Assembly (NCBI RefSeq): GCF_900110925.1
Contig: NZ_FOFP01000013.1
Location: forward strand, 58,406 to 122,405
Reading direction: 5' to 3'
Source of the DNA: Pseudomonas cuatrocienegasensis
GTDB lineage: Bacteria; Pseudomonadota; Gammaproteobacteria; Pseudomonadales; Pseudomonadaceae
DNA length: 64,000 nt
The notes under the pieces were generated by a model. The model did not search any database. It was not told where the DNA came from and was given only the letters and a program-made list of their open reading frames with translations. Positions 52,567 through 60,707 of this stretch are shown here, in pieces. Within the stretch, counting starts at the first letter, position 1. Each line of letters opens with the position of its first letter. A program made the translations under genes and the position numbers.

Positions 52567-53718
52567 GTGACAAACCCGGCCCCTGCTTCCATCCCTCTTT
52601 GGTTACCCACAGCGCTGTCCAGTGCAAGCTGCGCGTTACTGCTCTGGCTGACAGGGCTGCCCTCCAGCTATTGGCTGGCCAGTGCGTTACTGCCGGGCAT
52701 ACTGGTCTACCTTTGCCTGCATCGTGCCGCCGCCACCCAAGCGCACGCGCTCCAGCAGGCGCATCAGCACGCCATGGAGCAGGCTTGCGCTCAGGGAGCC
52801 GAGCCCCAGGTCGACGGGCTACCCGACCTCTGTCGCGCGGTCACCCCCATCTGGTCGCAACAGATTGATGCAGCTCGCCAGCACACCCAGACCGCCATTG
52901 ACGCCCTCAGCGAACGCTTCACCCACCTGGCTGAGCGTATCAATACCGCGGTCGGTACCGGCGCCCAGTACGACAACCACACCCTGCTCAACTTGCTGGC
53001 CGGCAGCGAGCAGGAGCTCGAAGGCATCGTCAGCCAGCTGCGCCTGGCACTCAGCAGTAAAGAGACGCTGCTTGCCGAAGTCGTCAGCCTGAACAGTTTC
53101 ACCACGCAACTCAGGGCCATGGCCCAGGAAGTCGGCGACGTCGCCAAGCAGACCAACCTGCTGGCGCTCAATGCCGCCATCGAAGCCGCGCGGGCCGGCG
53201 AGGCGGGCCGCGGCTTCGCCGTGGTCGCGGATGAGGTGCGCACGCTCTCCACGCGCTCGGAACAAACCGGCCGGCGTATCGGCGAAACCATCGCAACGGT
53301 CAGCGCCGCCATCGAAAACACCCTGAAAGTGTCCAACGAACACGCCAGTCGCGACGCCGGCACCCTGGGCAGCGCCAGCCAGGTGATTCGCCAGGTCATC
53401 GAAGATTTCCGTACAGGCGTCACTCACCTGGTTGAGCACGGCAATGTCCTGCAGAGCCAGAACCAGGCCGTCGGCGACGAAATCTCCGAGGTCCTGGTTG
53501 CCCTGCAGTTCCAGGACCGGGTCAGCCAGATGCTCGGCCACATACGCGACGACATCGACAAACTGGGGCAGCGCCTGAGCGAGCCGGGCCAGCATGTCGA
53601 TGCCCGCAGTTGGCTGGATGATCTGTCGCACACCTACACCACCCCCGAACAACATGCCATCCACCATGGCCGCACCACCCCCGCGGCCAGCAGCGCTTCT
53701 GACATTACGTTCTTCTGA
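52567..53718 (+). CDS. Membrane-anchored chemoreceptor-like protein without periplasmic sensor domain
   Basis: The 383-residue protein has two close transmembrane helices (about residues 10-50) with almost no periplasmic loop, then a cytoplasmic coiled coil with the methyl-accepting hairpin tip VAKQTNLLALNAAIEAARAG and GRGFAVVADEVRTLSTRSE. A late helix (VALQFQDRVSQMLGHIRDDI) and a C-terminal DITFF follow. I chose the second GTG, at 52567, because GGAG (52556-52559) is seven bases ahead of it, whereas the GTG at 52561 is only one base from it. It probably senses inside the cell or within the membrane. Confidence 0.85.
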   Translation: MTNPAPASIPLWLPTALSSASCALLLWLTGLPSSYWLASALLPGILVYLCLHRAAATQAHALQQAHQHAMEQACAQGAEPQVDGLPDLCRAVTPIWSQQIDAARQHTQTAIDALSERFTHLAERINTAVGTGAQYDNHTLLNLLAGSEQELEGIVSQLRLALSSKETLLAEVVSLNSFTTQLRAMAQEVGDVAKQTNLLALNAAIEAARAGEAGRGFAVVADEVRTLSTRSEQTGRRIGETIATVSAAIENTLKVSNEHASRDAGTLGSASQVIRQVIEDFRTGVTHLVEHGNVLQSQNQAVGDEISEVLVALQFQDRVSQMLGHIRDDIDKLGQRLSEPGQHVDARSWLDDLSHTYTTPEQHAIHHGRTTPAASSASDITFF

Positions 53719-53729
53719 GGACACCGTTC

Positions 53730-54098
53730 ATGGCCAAGACCATTCTCATCGTCGACGACTCCGCCTCAATCCGCCAAGTGGTGGGCATGACCCTGAAAAA
53801 CGCCGGCTATGAGGTCATCGAGGGCGTCGACGGCAAAGACGCCCTGACCAAGCTCGACGGGCGCAAAGTTCACCTGATCATCAGCGATGTAAACATGCCG
53901 AATATGGATGGCATCACCTTCGTCAAGAACGTCAAGCAGATGCCAGCCTACAAGTTCACCCCGGTGATCATGCTCACCACAGAGGCCGGTGACGGCAAAA
54001 AAGGCGAAGGCCAGGCAGCCGGTGCCAAGGCCTGGGTCGTCAAACCCTTCCAACCGGCGCAGATGCTGACCGCGGTCTCCAAGTTGATCCTGCCATGA
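53730..54098 (+). CDS. CheY-like response regulator
   Basis: The 122-residue receiver has ILIVDDSASIRQVVGMTLKN, phosphorylated Asp in LIISDVNMPNMDGITFVKNV, Thr in VIMLTTEAGDGKK and Lys in WVVKPFQPAQML. It heads the core chemotaxis block, 11 bases after the receptor gene, and is likely the phosphate acceptor of the CheA encoded two genes on. Confidence 0.92.
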   Translation: MAKTILIVDDSASIRQVVGMTLKNAGYEVIEGVDGKDALTKLDGRKVHLIISDVNMPNMDGITFVKNVKQMPAYKFTPVIMLTTEAGDGKKGEGQAAGAKAWVVKPFQPAQMLTAVSKLILP

Positions 54099-54108
54099 GG
54101 GCACAGCC

Positions 54109-54429
54109 ATGAGCAGTGCCTCTGCAGAAAACCTGTATCGCATTCTCCCCCTGGAAGGCAGCTTGAGCATCTACAGCGCCACCGAGCACATGGGCCTGTT
54201 GCTACAGGTGCTGGCGCCCGATGCCGAAGTGGAACTGGACCTTTCGGCCATCGACGAACTGGACTGCGCCGGCCTGCAATTATTGGTGCTGGCCAAACAG
54301 GAAGCCGGCCGTATCGGTTGCCACTTGCGCCTGAGCAACCATAGTCCGGCCGTCATCGAGGCCTTTGAGCTGAGCGGGCTTGGCACCTTTTTCGGCGACC
54401 CCATCCTGATCAAGCCAGCCAGCGAGTAG
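54109..54429 (+). CDS. STAS-domain protein of the chemotaxis cluster
   Basis: The 106-residue protein is a single STAS (anti-anti-sigma-like) domain: LPLEGSLSIYSATEHMGLLL, ELDLSAIDELDCAGLQLLVL (Asp-Cys-Ala instead of DSxG-Ser) and NHSPAVIEAFELSGLG. STAS proteins of this kind occur between cheY and cheA in several proteobacterial clusters. The usual phosphorylatable serine appears replaced by cysteine (ELDCAG), so it may not be controlled by phosphorylation. Confidence 0.88.
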   Translation: MSSASAENLYRILPLEGSLSIYSATEHMGLLLQVLAPDAEVELDLSAIDELDCAGLQLLVLAKQEAGRIGCHLRLSNHSPAVIEAFELSGLGTFFGDPILIKPASE

Positions 54430-54434
54430 CGACC

Positions 54435-56618
54435 ATGGACATGGACGAGGTACTAAAAACCTTTATCGCCGAAAGCCAGGAACTGCTGCTGCAGATGGAA
54501 GATGCCCTGCTGCAGTTGGAACACACCCCAGGCGATGCAGACACCATCAATGCGATCTTCCGCGCGGCGCACACCATCAAAGGCTCGGCTGGCCTGTTCG
54601 GCCTGGACCTGATCGTCGCGTTCACCCATATCGCCGAAAGTGTGCTCGATCGCGTGCGCAGCAATGAGCTGCAGTTCAATGCCGAACTGACAGCGCTGTT
54701 TCTCCAGGTGGGTGATCATCTGGCGCGCCTGATTGCGCTGGTCGATGCAGGCGCCGACCTCAACACACTGGAGGTCGAAGTACAGGCCACCCACGAGACA
54801 CTGAGTGAACAACTCAGTTATTACCTGGCGCCCGCGACGGCGGCCAAACCCGTAGCCAGCCAGCCCACTCGTATCGAACGTGGCAACGCTTCGGGGCTCA
54901 GTGCCGACCATTGGCACCTGTCCCTGCGCTTCGGCCCGGACACCCTGCGCAACGGCATGGACCCCCTGGGGCTGTTCCGCTACCTGAACACCTTCGGCCG
55001 CATTGTCAGCATCGTGCCACTGCTTGACCGCCTGCCAAGCGCAGCCGAGATGGACCCGGAAACCTGCTACCTGGGCTTCGAGATTGCCTTCGCCAGCGAC
55101 GCCGACAAGGCCACCATCGATGGCACGTTCGAGTTCGTCCGCGAGGACAGCCTGATTCGCATTCTGCCGCCCCACAGCAAGTCGGATGAATACCTGGAGC
55201 TGATCCGCACGCTGCCCGAAGAAGACATGCGCCTGGGCGAGATCCTGATGCGCTGCGGCACACTCACCGCCGCCGAGCTGCAGGAAGTCCTGCTGGCACA
55301 GGTTGAGGGCCAGCAACGCGACGAGGCACAACCCATCGGCCAGGTGCTGATGGAGCAGAGCCTGGTGCAAGCACCGGTGATCGCGGCCGCCCTGCAGAAA
55401 CAGCAACAGATCAAGGATAACCGCAGCAACGAGAACAGCCTGATCCGCGTGGATGCCAACAAGCTCGACAAGCTGATCGACCTGGTCGGCGAATTGATCA
55501 TCGCTGGTGCCGGTGCACGCATGACCGCGAAAAACTGCGGCCACAGCGAGATGCTGGAAGCCACGGAGCTGCTCTCACGCCTGGTGGAAGAGGTTCGCGA
55601 CTCCGCCCTGCCGCTGCGCATGGTGCAGATCGGCGCGACCTTTAACCGCTTTCAGCGGGTGGTGCGCGACGTTTCCAAGGAAATCGGCAAGGACATTAGC
55701 CTGTCGATCAGTGGCGGCGAGACCGAACTGGACAAGAGCGTGGTCGAGCGCATGGGCGACCCGCTCACCCACCTGGTGCGCAATGCCATGGACCATGGCA
55801 TTGAATCGCTGCAAACACGCCAGGCGAACGGCAAGCCCGCCCAGGGCAATGTGTGCCTGAACGCCTGCCATGACGGCGGCAACATCATCATTGAAGTCAC
55901 CGATGACGGCGGCGGCCTCGACCCGCAAAGGATTCTGGCCAAAGCCCGCGAGCGCGGCCTAGTCAGCGACAGCCAGACGCTGACGGAACAGGAAATCTTC
56001 AACCTGATCTTCGAGCCGGGTTTCTCCACCGCCGACCAGGTCAGCAACCTCTCTGGCCGTGGCGTCGGCATGGACGTGGTCAAACGCAACATCAGCGCCC
56101 TGCGCGGCACCATCGAGCTGAGCAGCACCCTTGGCCAAGGTACGCGCGTACGTATCCGCCTGCCGTTGACCCTGGCGATCATCGACGGCTTTCTGGTCAA
56201 CGTCGGCCAAGCCGGCTACGTGATCCCGCTGGAGCAGGTCGAAGAATGCATTGAGCTGCACAGCGACAGCGCTATAACGCGTGGCCACCTGGAACTGCAT
56301 GGGCAGATGCTGCCCGTGGTGCGCCTGCGCGAACTGTTCGACGACGACAGTACCCCGCCACGCCGTGAAAGCGTGGTGGTGGTACAGCAAGGCGGTCTGC
56401 GCGCAGGCCTGGTGGTCGATCAACTGGTCGGCGAATTCCAGACCGTTATCAAGCCGCTGGGCAAGGTCTTTGCTGCCTGCCGCGTGCTCGGTGGTTTCAC
56501 CATTCTCGGCGATGGCAGCGTCGCCCTGATTCTGGACATCCCCAGGCTGCTGACCCAGCTCGCCGCGCCCCGCAGCGCCGTGCCCTTTGAAACCAAGCAG
56601 AGCTACGCCCATGAATGA
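54435..56618 (+). CDS. cheA: CheA chemotaxis histidine kinase
   Basis: The 727-residue kinase begins with a P1 phosphotransfer domain (IFRAAHTIKGSAGLFGLDLI, His near 47). A 100-residue insertion of the WHLSLRFGPDTLRNGMDPLG type (about residues 155-255) stands in place of a classic P2 domain. Dimerisation and HATPase regions follow (LIDLVGELIIAGAGARM, LVRNAMDHGIE, DDGGGLDPQRI, GRGVGMDVVKRNI), then a CheW-like P5 (IIDGFLVNVGQAGYVIPLEQ). A helical stretch around residues 265-330 with two LGEILMRCGTLTAAELQEVL-type repeats is an oddity shared with some soluble-cluster CheA proteins. It overlaps the cheW start by 8 bases. Confidence 0.94.
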   Translation: MDMDEVLKTFIAESQELLLQMEDALLQLEHTPGDADTINAIFRAAHTIKGSAGLFGLDLIVAFTHIAESVLDRVRSNELQFNAELTALFLQVGDHLARLIALVDAGADLNTLEVEVQATHETLSEQLSYYLAPATAAKPVASQPTRIERGNASGLSADHWHLSLRFGPDTLRNGMDPLGLFRYLNTFGRIVSIVPLLDRLPSAAEMDPETCYLGFEIAFASDADKATIDGTFEFVREDSLIRILPPHSKSDEYLELIRTLPEEDMRLGEILMRCGTLTAAELQEVLLAQVEGQQRDEAQPIGQVLMEQSLVQAPVIAAALQKQQQIKDNRSNENSLIRVDANKLDKLIDLVGELIIAGAGARMTAKNCGHSEMLEATELLSRLVEEVRDSALPLRMVQIGATFNRFQRVVRDVSKEIGKDISLSISGGETELDKSVVERMGDPLTHLVRNAMDHGIESLQTRQANGKPAQGNVCLNACHDGGNIIIEVTDDGGGLDPQRILAKARERGLVSDSQTLTEQEIFNLIFEPGFSTADQVSNLSGRGVGMDVVKRNISALRGTIELSSTLGQGTRVRIRLPLTLAIIDGFLVNVGQAGYVIPLEQVEECIELHSDSAITRGHLELHGQMLPVVRLRELFDDDSTPPRRESVVVVQQGGLRAGLVVDQLVGEFQTVIKPLGKVFAACRVLGGFTILGDGSVALILDIPRLLTQLAAPRSAVPFETKQSYAHE

Positions 56619-57159
56619 GCTCACCGCCTCCGACCCACGAGCTCACGCCAACGCGCCTGGGCAGCGCAACACAGCGGAACACCCCAGACAGCAATACCTC
56701 AGCTTCATGCTGCATGGTCGCTGCTATGCCCTCGACGGCCTGAGTGTCAGAGAGATCATCCAGTACGGCAGGCCGACCAAGGTGCCCATGGTCAGCCCCT
56801 GCATTCATGGCGTGATCAACCTGCGTGGCGCCGTGGTTCCGGTGATTGACCTCGGCCTGCGCTTCGCCTTGGCGAAAACCCAGGTGGACCGCCGCACCTG
56901 CATCATCATCGTCGAAGTCAGCGACACTGAAGCCGCACAGACGCTGGGCATTCTCGTCGATGCCGTCAGCGAAGTTCTGGAAGTGGTGCCCGACGAGATG
57001 AATCCGCCCCCCGCATTTGGCAACCCGATTCCCAGTGCATTCATCCAGGCGATGCTTCACCAGCGCAATGATTTCATCATCGTACTGAACATCGAAAACG
57101 CCCTTGCGGTCGCCGAGATTGCGGGCCAACCAGGCGGTAACAACGCATTGACCGCCTGA
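56611..57159 (+). CDS. cheW: CheW coupling protein, first copy
   Basis: The 182-residue protein has a 30-residue leader and then the CheW domain: QQYLSFMLHGRCYALDGLSV, REIIQYGRPTKVPMVSPCIH, GVINLRGAVVPVIDLGLRFA and ILVDAVSEVLEVVPDEM. I chose the ATG at 56611, which overlaps the cheA stop by 8 bases. It links CheA to receptors. Confidence 0.93.
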   Translation: MNELTASDPRAHANAPGQRNTAEHPRQQYLSFMLHGRCYALDGLSVREIIQYGRPTKVPMVSPCIHGVINLRGAVVPVIDLGLRFALAKTQVDRRTCIIIVEVSDTEAAQTLGILVDAVSEVLEVVPDEMNPPPAFGNPIPSAFIQAMLHQRNDFIIVLNIENALAVAEIAGQPGGNNALTA

Positions 57160-57195
57160 CCAGGCGGCAGCCAAGCACCCTAGAGGGAATAAACC

Positions 57196-58845
57196 ATGTT
57201 CAAAGATCTGCGTGTGTCAACCAAGCTTGGTCTGGGCTTTGGTACGGTCATCATTTTGCTCTTGGTCGCCTTGACGTTGGGTATCGTAAGGATGAGTGCG
57301 ATCAACGAGAGCAGTGAATTCATCGTCAATGACCGCTATGTGAAAATCCAACAGGCCACGGCTATCAAGGAGGAAACGCTGAATCAGGGGCGTTTTGTGC
57401 GCGACATCTTGCTCCACGAGAATGAAGAGGCTTCGGTTAAGAAGAGCCTCGAGCTTATTGCCGCCAGCCGCGAACGTCGTACCCAAATCGCAGAAGCGCT
57501 TGAGCAAACCATCGTCACGCCGCAAGGCCAAGAAATTATGGCGCGTCTCAATGCCGCTCGGGAGGATATCGGCAATCGCTACGATGCCTTGTTCCTGCTC
57601 TTGGGAGAGCCGGAGAAAGCCGAAGCCTACCTCTTCAACGAGCTGATTCCCTCCAACAATGCCCTATTGGACGCTGCCAACGCGATGATCGACAACCAGA
57701 GCGCGCTAATGGACAAGAGCGCGGAAGAAGCCCACGAACTCTATATAACCGCCCGCCTGCAGCTCATGATTATTGGTGGTGTGGCCATCTTTGTTTCCAT
57801 TCTGCTGGGCTGGCTGATTACTCGCAGCTTGTTGAAGCAACTGGGCGGCGAACCCGCCTATGCCGCCGAGGTGGTGACCCGGATTGCCGAAGGTGATCTG
57901 AGCGTACAAGTGAAGGTCAAGCCCGGTGACACCAGCAGCATGCTGGCCTCCATCCACAACATGTCCACCCGCCTTACGCAGATCATCACCGAAGTGCGCG
58001 GTTCTGCCGACTCGCTGTCCAGCGCCTCCGAGGAAATCTCCGCCACCGCCCAGAGCATGAGCCAGGCCGCCTCCGAGCAAGCCGCCTCGGTGGAGGAAAC
58101 CAGCGCCTCGATGGAGCAAATGGCCGCCTCCATCTCGCAGAACACCGAGAACGCCCGCGTCACCGACGGCATGGCCAGCAAAGCCTCAACCGAAGCAGGC
58201 GAAGGCGGCCAGGCGGTCAAGGACACCGTGCGCGCCATGAAGACCATCGCCGACAAAATCGGCATCGTCGATGACATCGCCTACCAGACCAACTTGCTGG
58301 CTCTCAACGCCGCCATCGAAGCCGCCCGGGCTGGCGAACATGGCAAAGGCTTCGCTGTGGTAGCCGCCGAGGTGCGCAAACTGGCCGAGCGCAGCCAGGT
58401 CGCGGCCCAGGAAATCGGTGAGGTGGCCAAGAGCAGCGTCGCCCTGGCCGAACGCGCCGGCAGTTTGCTCGACGAGATCGTGCCGTCCATTGCCAAGACC
58501 TCCGACCTGGTCCAGGAAATTGCCGCCGCCTCGGAAGAACAGAGCAGCGGGGTCAACCAGATCAATACCGCGATGAACCAACTCAGCGAGCTGACCCAGC
58601 AGAATGCCTCGGCCTCCGAAGAACTGGCCGCGACCTCCGAAGAGATGAGCGGCCAGGCCGAGCAATTGCAACAACTGATGGAGTTCTTCCAGCTCGGCGG
58701 TGGCACAGCCGCGCCCACTCACCAGAAAAACAACGTACACGGCGGTCGGCCCACGAAACCGGTGCATTCATCCCGGCCCCGCGATGACCACGCTTCGACG
58801 AACATGGCCGGCCTGCCAGCCGGTTATACCCGCTTCCAGGAGTGA
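57196..58845 (+). CDS. Transmembrane chemoreceptor with C-terminal CheR-tether pentapeptide
   Basis: The 549-residue receptor has transmembrane helix 1 (LGLGFGTVIILLLVALTLGI), a four-helix-bundle-type periplasmic sensor (about residues 35-185), helix 2 (MIIGGVAIFVSILLGWLITR), HAMP, and a signalling domain with hairpin tip DIAYQTNLLALNAAIEAARA. A flexible linker ends in GYTRF two residues before the end, which fits the aromatic-x-x-aromatic pattern of CheR-binding pentapeptides. Base usage changes around 57850: the sensor half is richer in A and T (TTG, ATT, AAG codons) than the signalling half. Confidence 0.9.
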   Translation: MFKDLRVSTKLGLGFGTVIILLLVALTLGIVRMSAINESSEFIVNDRYVKIQQATAIKEETLNQGRFVRDILLHENEEASVKKSLELIAASRERRTQIAEALEQTIVTPQGQEIMARLNAAREDIGNRYDALFLLLGEPEKAEAYLFNELIPSNNALLDAANAMIDNQSALMDKSAEEAHELYITARLQLMIIGGVAIFVSILLGWLITRSLLKQLGGEPAYAAEVVTRIAEGDLSVQVKVKPGDTSSMLASIHNMSTRLTQIITEVRGSADSLSSASEEISATAQSMSQAASEQAASVEETSASMEQMAASISQNTENARVTDGMASKASTEAGEGGQAVKDTVRAMKTIADKIGIVDDIAYQTNLLALNAAIEAARAGEHGKGFAVVAAEVRKLAERSQVAAQEIGEVAKSSVALAERAGSLLDEIVPSIAKTSDLVQEIAAASEEQSSGVNQINTAMNQLSELTQQNASASEELAATSEEMSGQAEQLQQLMEFFQLGGGTAAPTHQKNNVHGGRPTKPVHSSRPRDDHASTNMAGLPAGYTRFQE

Positions 58846-58848
58846 GCC

Positions 58849-59376
58849 ATGAGCGCCGAAACACGCCGTCTCACTGGGGCGACAGCGCCCTCGGGACAGT
58901 ACCTGACCTTCACCCTGGCGAAGGAGCTGTTCGCTGTTGAGATTCGCGCAGTACGCGAGATTATCGAATACGGACACCTGACCAGCGTGCCCATGCTGCC
59001 GCCAAGCATCCTCGGCGTGATCAACCTGCGCGGCGCCGTAGTACCGGTAATCGACCTCGGCTTGCGCTTCGGCAACGCAGCCACCTGTATCGGCCCACGC
59101 ACCTGCATCGTGATACTGGAAGTTGAACAGAACGGCAGCACTCAGGTACTCGGCATGGTGGTCGACGCCGTCAACGAAGTGCGCGACCTTTCAGCCGCAG
59201 AGATCGAGCCAACGCCCAGCTTTGGTGGCCGCATTCGTACCGACTTCATCCTCGGTATGGGTAAGCTCGATGATCGTCTGGTGGTGATGCTCGACGTTGG
59301 CCGAGTGATCTCCGCAGACGAGATGGTGCTGCTCAATCAGGCGGGGGAGTTAACCCATGAACTCGACTCACGCTGA
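58849..59376 (+). CDS. cheW: CheW coupling protein, second copy
   Basis: The 175-residue CheW has PSGQYLTFTLAKELFAVEIR, REIIEYGHLTSVPMLPPSIL, GVINLRGAVVPVIDLGLRFG and GMVVDAVNEVRDLSAAEIEP. It starts 3 bases after the receptor stop with GGAG ahead, and its end overlaps cheR by 20 bases. Having two CheWs flank one receptor suggests different partners, one for CheA and one for this receptor. Confidence 0.93.
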   Translation: MSAETRRLTGATAPSGQYLTFTLAKELFAVEIRAVREIIEYGHLTSVPMLPPSILGVINLRGAVVPVIDLGLRFGNAATCIGPRTCIVILEVEQNGSTQVLGMVVDAVNEVRDLSAAEIEPTPSFGGRIRTDFILGMGKLDDRLVVMLDVGRVISADEMVLLNQAGELTHELDSR

Positions 59377-60199
59377 CGCAATCGCCTTTGCGCCCGCGGC
59401 ACTGTCGGATCGGGAGTTCGAGCAGTTCCAGCGCCTGATCCACCAGATCGCCGGCATTCATCTGTCCGACGCGAAAAAACCGCTGGTAGCCGGGCGCTTG
59501 AGCAAACGCTTGCGCAGCCTCGGCATGCCCAGCTACGGCGACTACTTCAAGCGCCTGAGCAAAGATGCCGCAGAGCTGCAGACCTGCGTCGACCTGTTGA
59601 CCACCAACGAGACGTATTTTTTCCGCGAGCCGAAGCACTTCGACTTTCTCCGCGAGCAACTCAGCAAACCAGAGGCCATCCCCAATGGGCGCCCCCTGCG
59701 CATCTGGAGCGGTGCCTGTTCCAGCGGCGAAGAGCCCTACACCCTGGCCCTGTTACTGGCCGACATACTCGGTGATAGGCCCTGGGAAATCCTCGCGTCG
59801 GATATCAGCCAACGCATCCTCGACCGCGCACGCACGGGTGTCTACAGCCTCGAAGACAGCCAGGAGATCCCCCGCCACCTGCTGGTGAAACACTGCCTGC
59901 GTGGCGTCGACGAAAACCTCGGACGCATGATGATCGCACCAGCGCTGCGTAAGCGTATTCGCTTCGAGCAGATCAACCTGAATGCCGCGCTACCGGATCA
60001 CGGCCTGTTCGATACGATCTTCCTGCGTAACGTGATGATCTACTTCAATGCCGAGACCAAGCGCCAGGTGCTCAGCCGGCTCATCAAGCATCTGCGGCCA
60101 GGCGGTTACTTCTTTATCAGCCACTCGGAAAGCCTCAACGGCGTCGACGACACGCTCAAGCTCGTCAAACCGTCGATCTACCGCAAACCCAATGACTAA
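59357..60199 (+). CDS. cheR: CheR chemoreceptor methyltransferase
   Basis: The 280-residue SAM-dependent enzyme has the amino-terminal helical region (FEQFQRLIHQIAGIHLSDAK, YFKRLSKDAAELQTCVDLLT, TNETYFFREPKHFDFL), the cofactor site RIWSGACSSGEEPYTLALLL and the closing VMIYFNAETKRQVLSRLIKH. It methylates receptor glutamates. It starts within the second cheW and overlaps cheD by 8 bases. Confidence 0.95.
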   Translation: MNSTHADAIAFAPAALSDREFEQFQRLIHQIAGIHLSDAKKPLVAGRLSKRLRSLGMPSYGDYFKRLSKDAAELQTCVDLLTTNETYFFREPKHFDFLREQLSKPEAIPNGRPLRIWSGACSSGEEPYTLALLLADILGDRPWEILASDISQRILDRARTGVYSLEDSQEIPRHLLVKHCLRGVDENLGRMMIAPALRKRIRFEQINLNAALPDHGLFDTIFLRNVMIYFNAETKRQVLSRLIKHLRPGGYFFISHSESLNGVDDTLKLVKPSIYRKPND

Positions 60200-60707
60200 C
60201 ACCCCCGCTATCGCCGAAGTCTACCTGCGACCTGGCGACTATCACTTCGGCGGCCCTAACACGCGCATACGCACCCTGCTCGGCTCCTGTGTCTCGCTCG
60301 TGCTCTGGCACCCGAAAGCACGCCTGGGCGGCATGTGTCACTTTATGCTGCCGACCCGCGGTCGCCCGACCGCGCAACTGGACGGACGCTACGGCGATGA
60401 AGCCATGCGACTGCTGCGTGCCGCAGCCGACAGCAGCGGCACCTGTTTTTCCGAGTACCAGGTAAGAGTATTCGGTGGCGGTAATATGTTCCCTACCCGG
60501 CTACCCGGTAACCGCCAACACATAGGCCTGCAAAATATTGCGATGGCCAGATTCTTGGTTGCCGAACAAGGTCTCATCTGTCATGGCGAGCATGTGGGGG
60601 GCATCGGCCATCGCAACCTGATTTTTGACATCTGGAGTGGCCATCTGGCGTTGAAGCAGTCGCCTCCCCTGTCGATCTCTGGCCCATCTGGAGTCTCCTC
60701 TACATGA
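60192..60707 (+). CDS. cheD: CheD receptor glutamine deamidase
   Basis: The 171-residue enzyme has the catalytic cysteine in IRTLLGSCVSLVLWHPKARL and the histidine in GGMCHFMLPTRGRPTAQL, with threonine-region motif RVFGGGNMFP. It deamidates receptor glutamines to methylatable glutamates. I chose the ATG at 60192 (MTNTPAIAEVYLRPG), overlapping the cheR stop by 8 bases. It overlaps cheB by 4 bases. Confidence 0.94.
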   Translation: MTNTPAIAEVYLRPGDYHFGGPNTRIRTLLGSCVSLVLWHPKARLGGMCHFMLPTRGRPTAQLDGRYGDEAMRLLRAAADSSGTCFSEYQVRVFGGGNMFPTRLPGNRQHIGLQNIAMARFLVAEQGLICHGEHVGGIGHRNLIFDIWSGHLALKQSPPLSISGPSGVSST

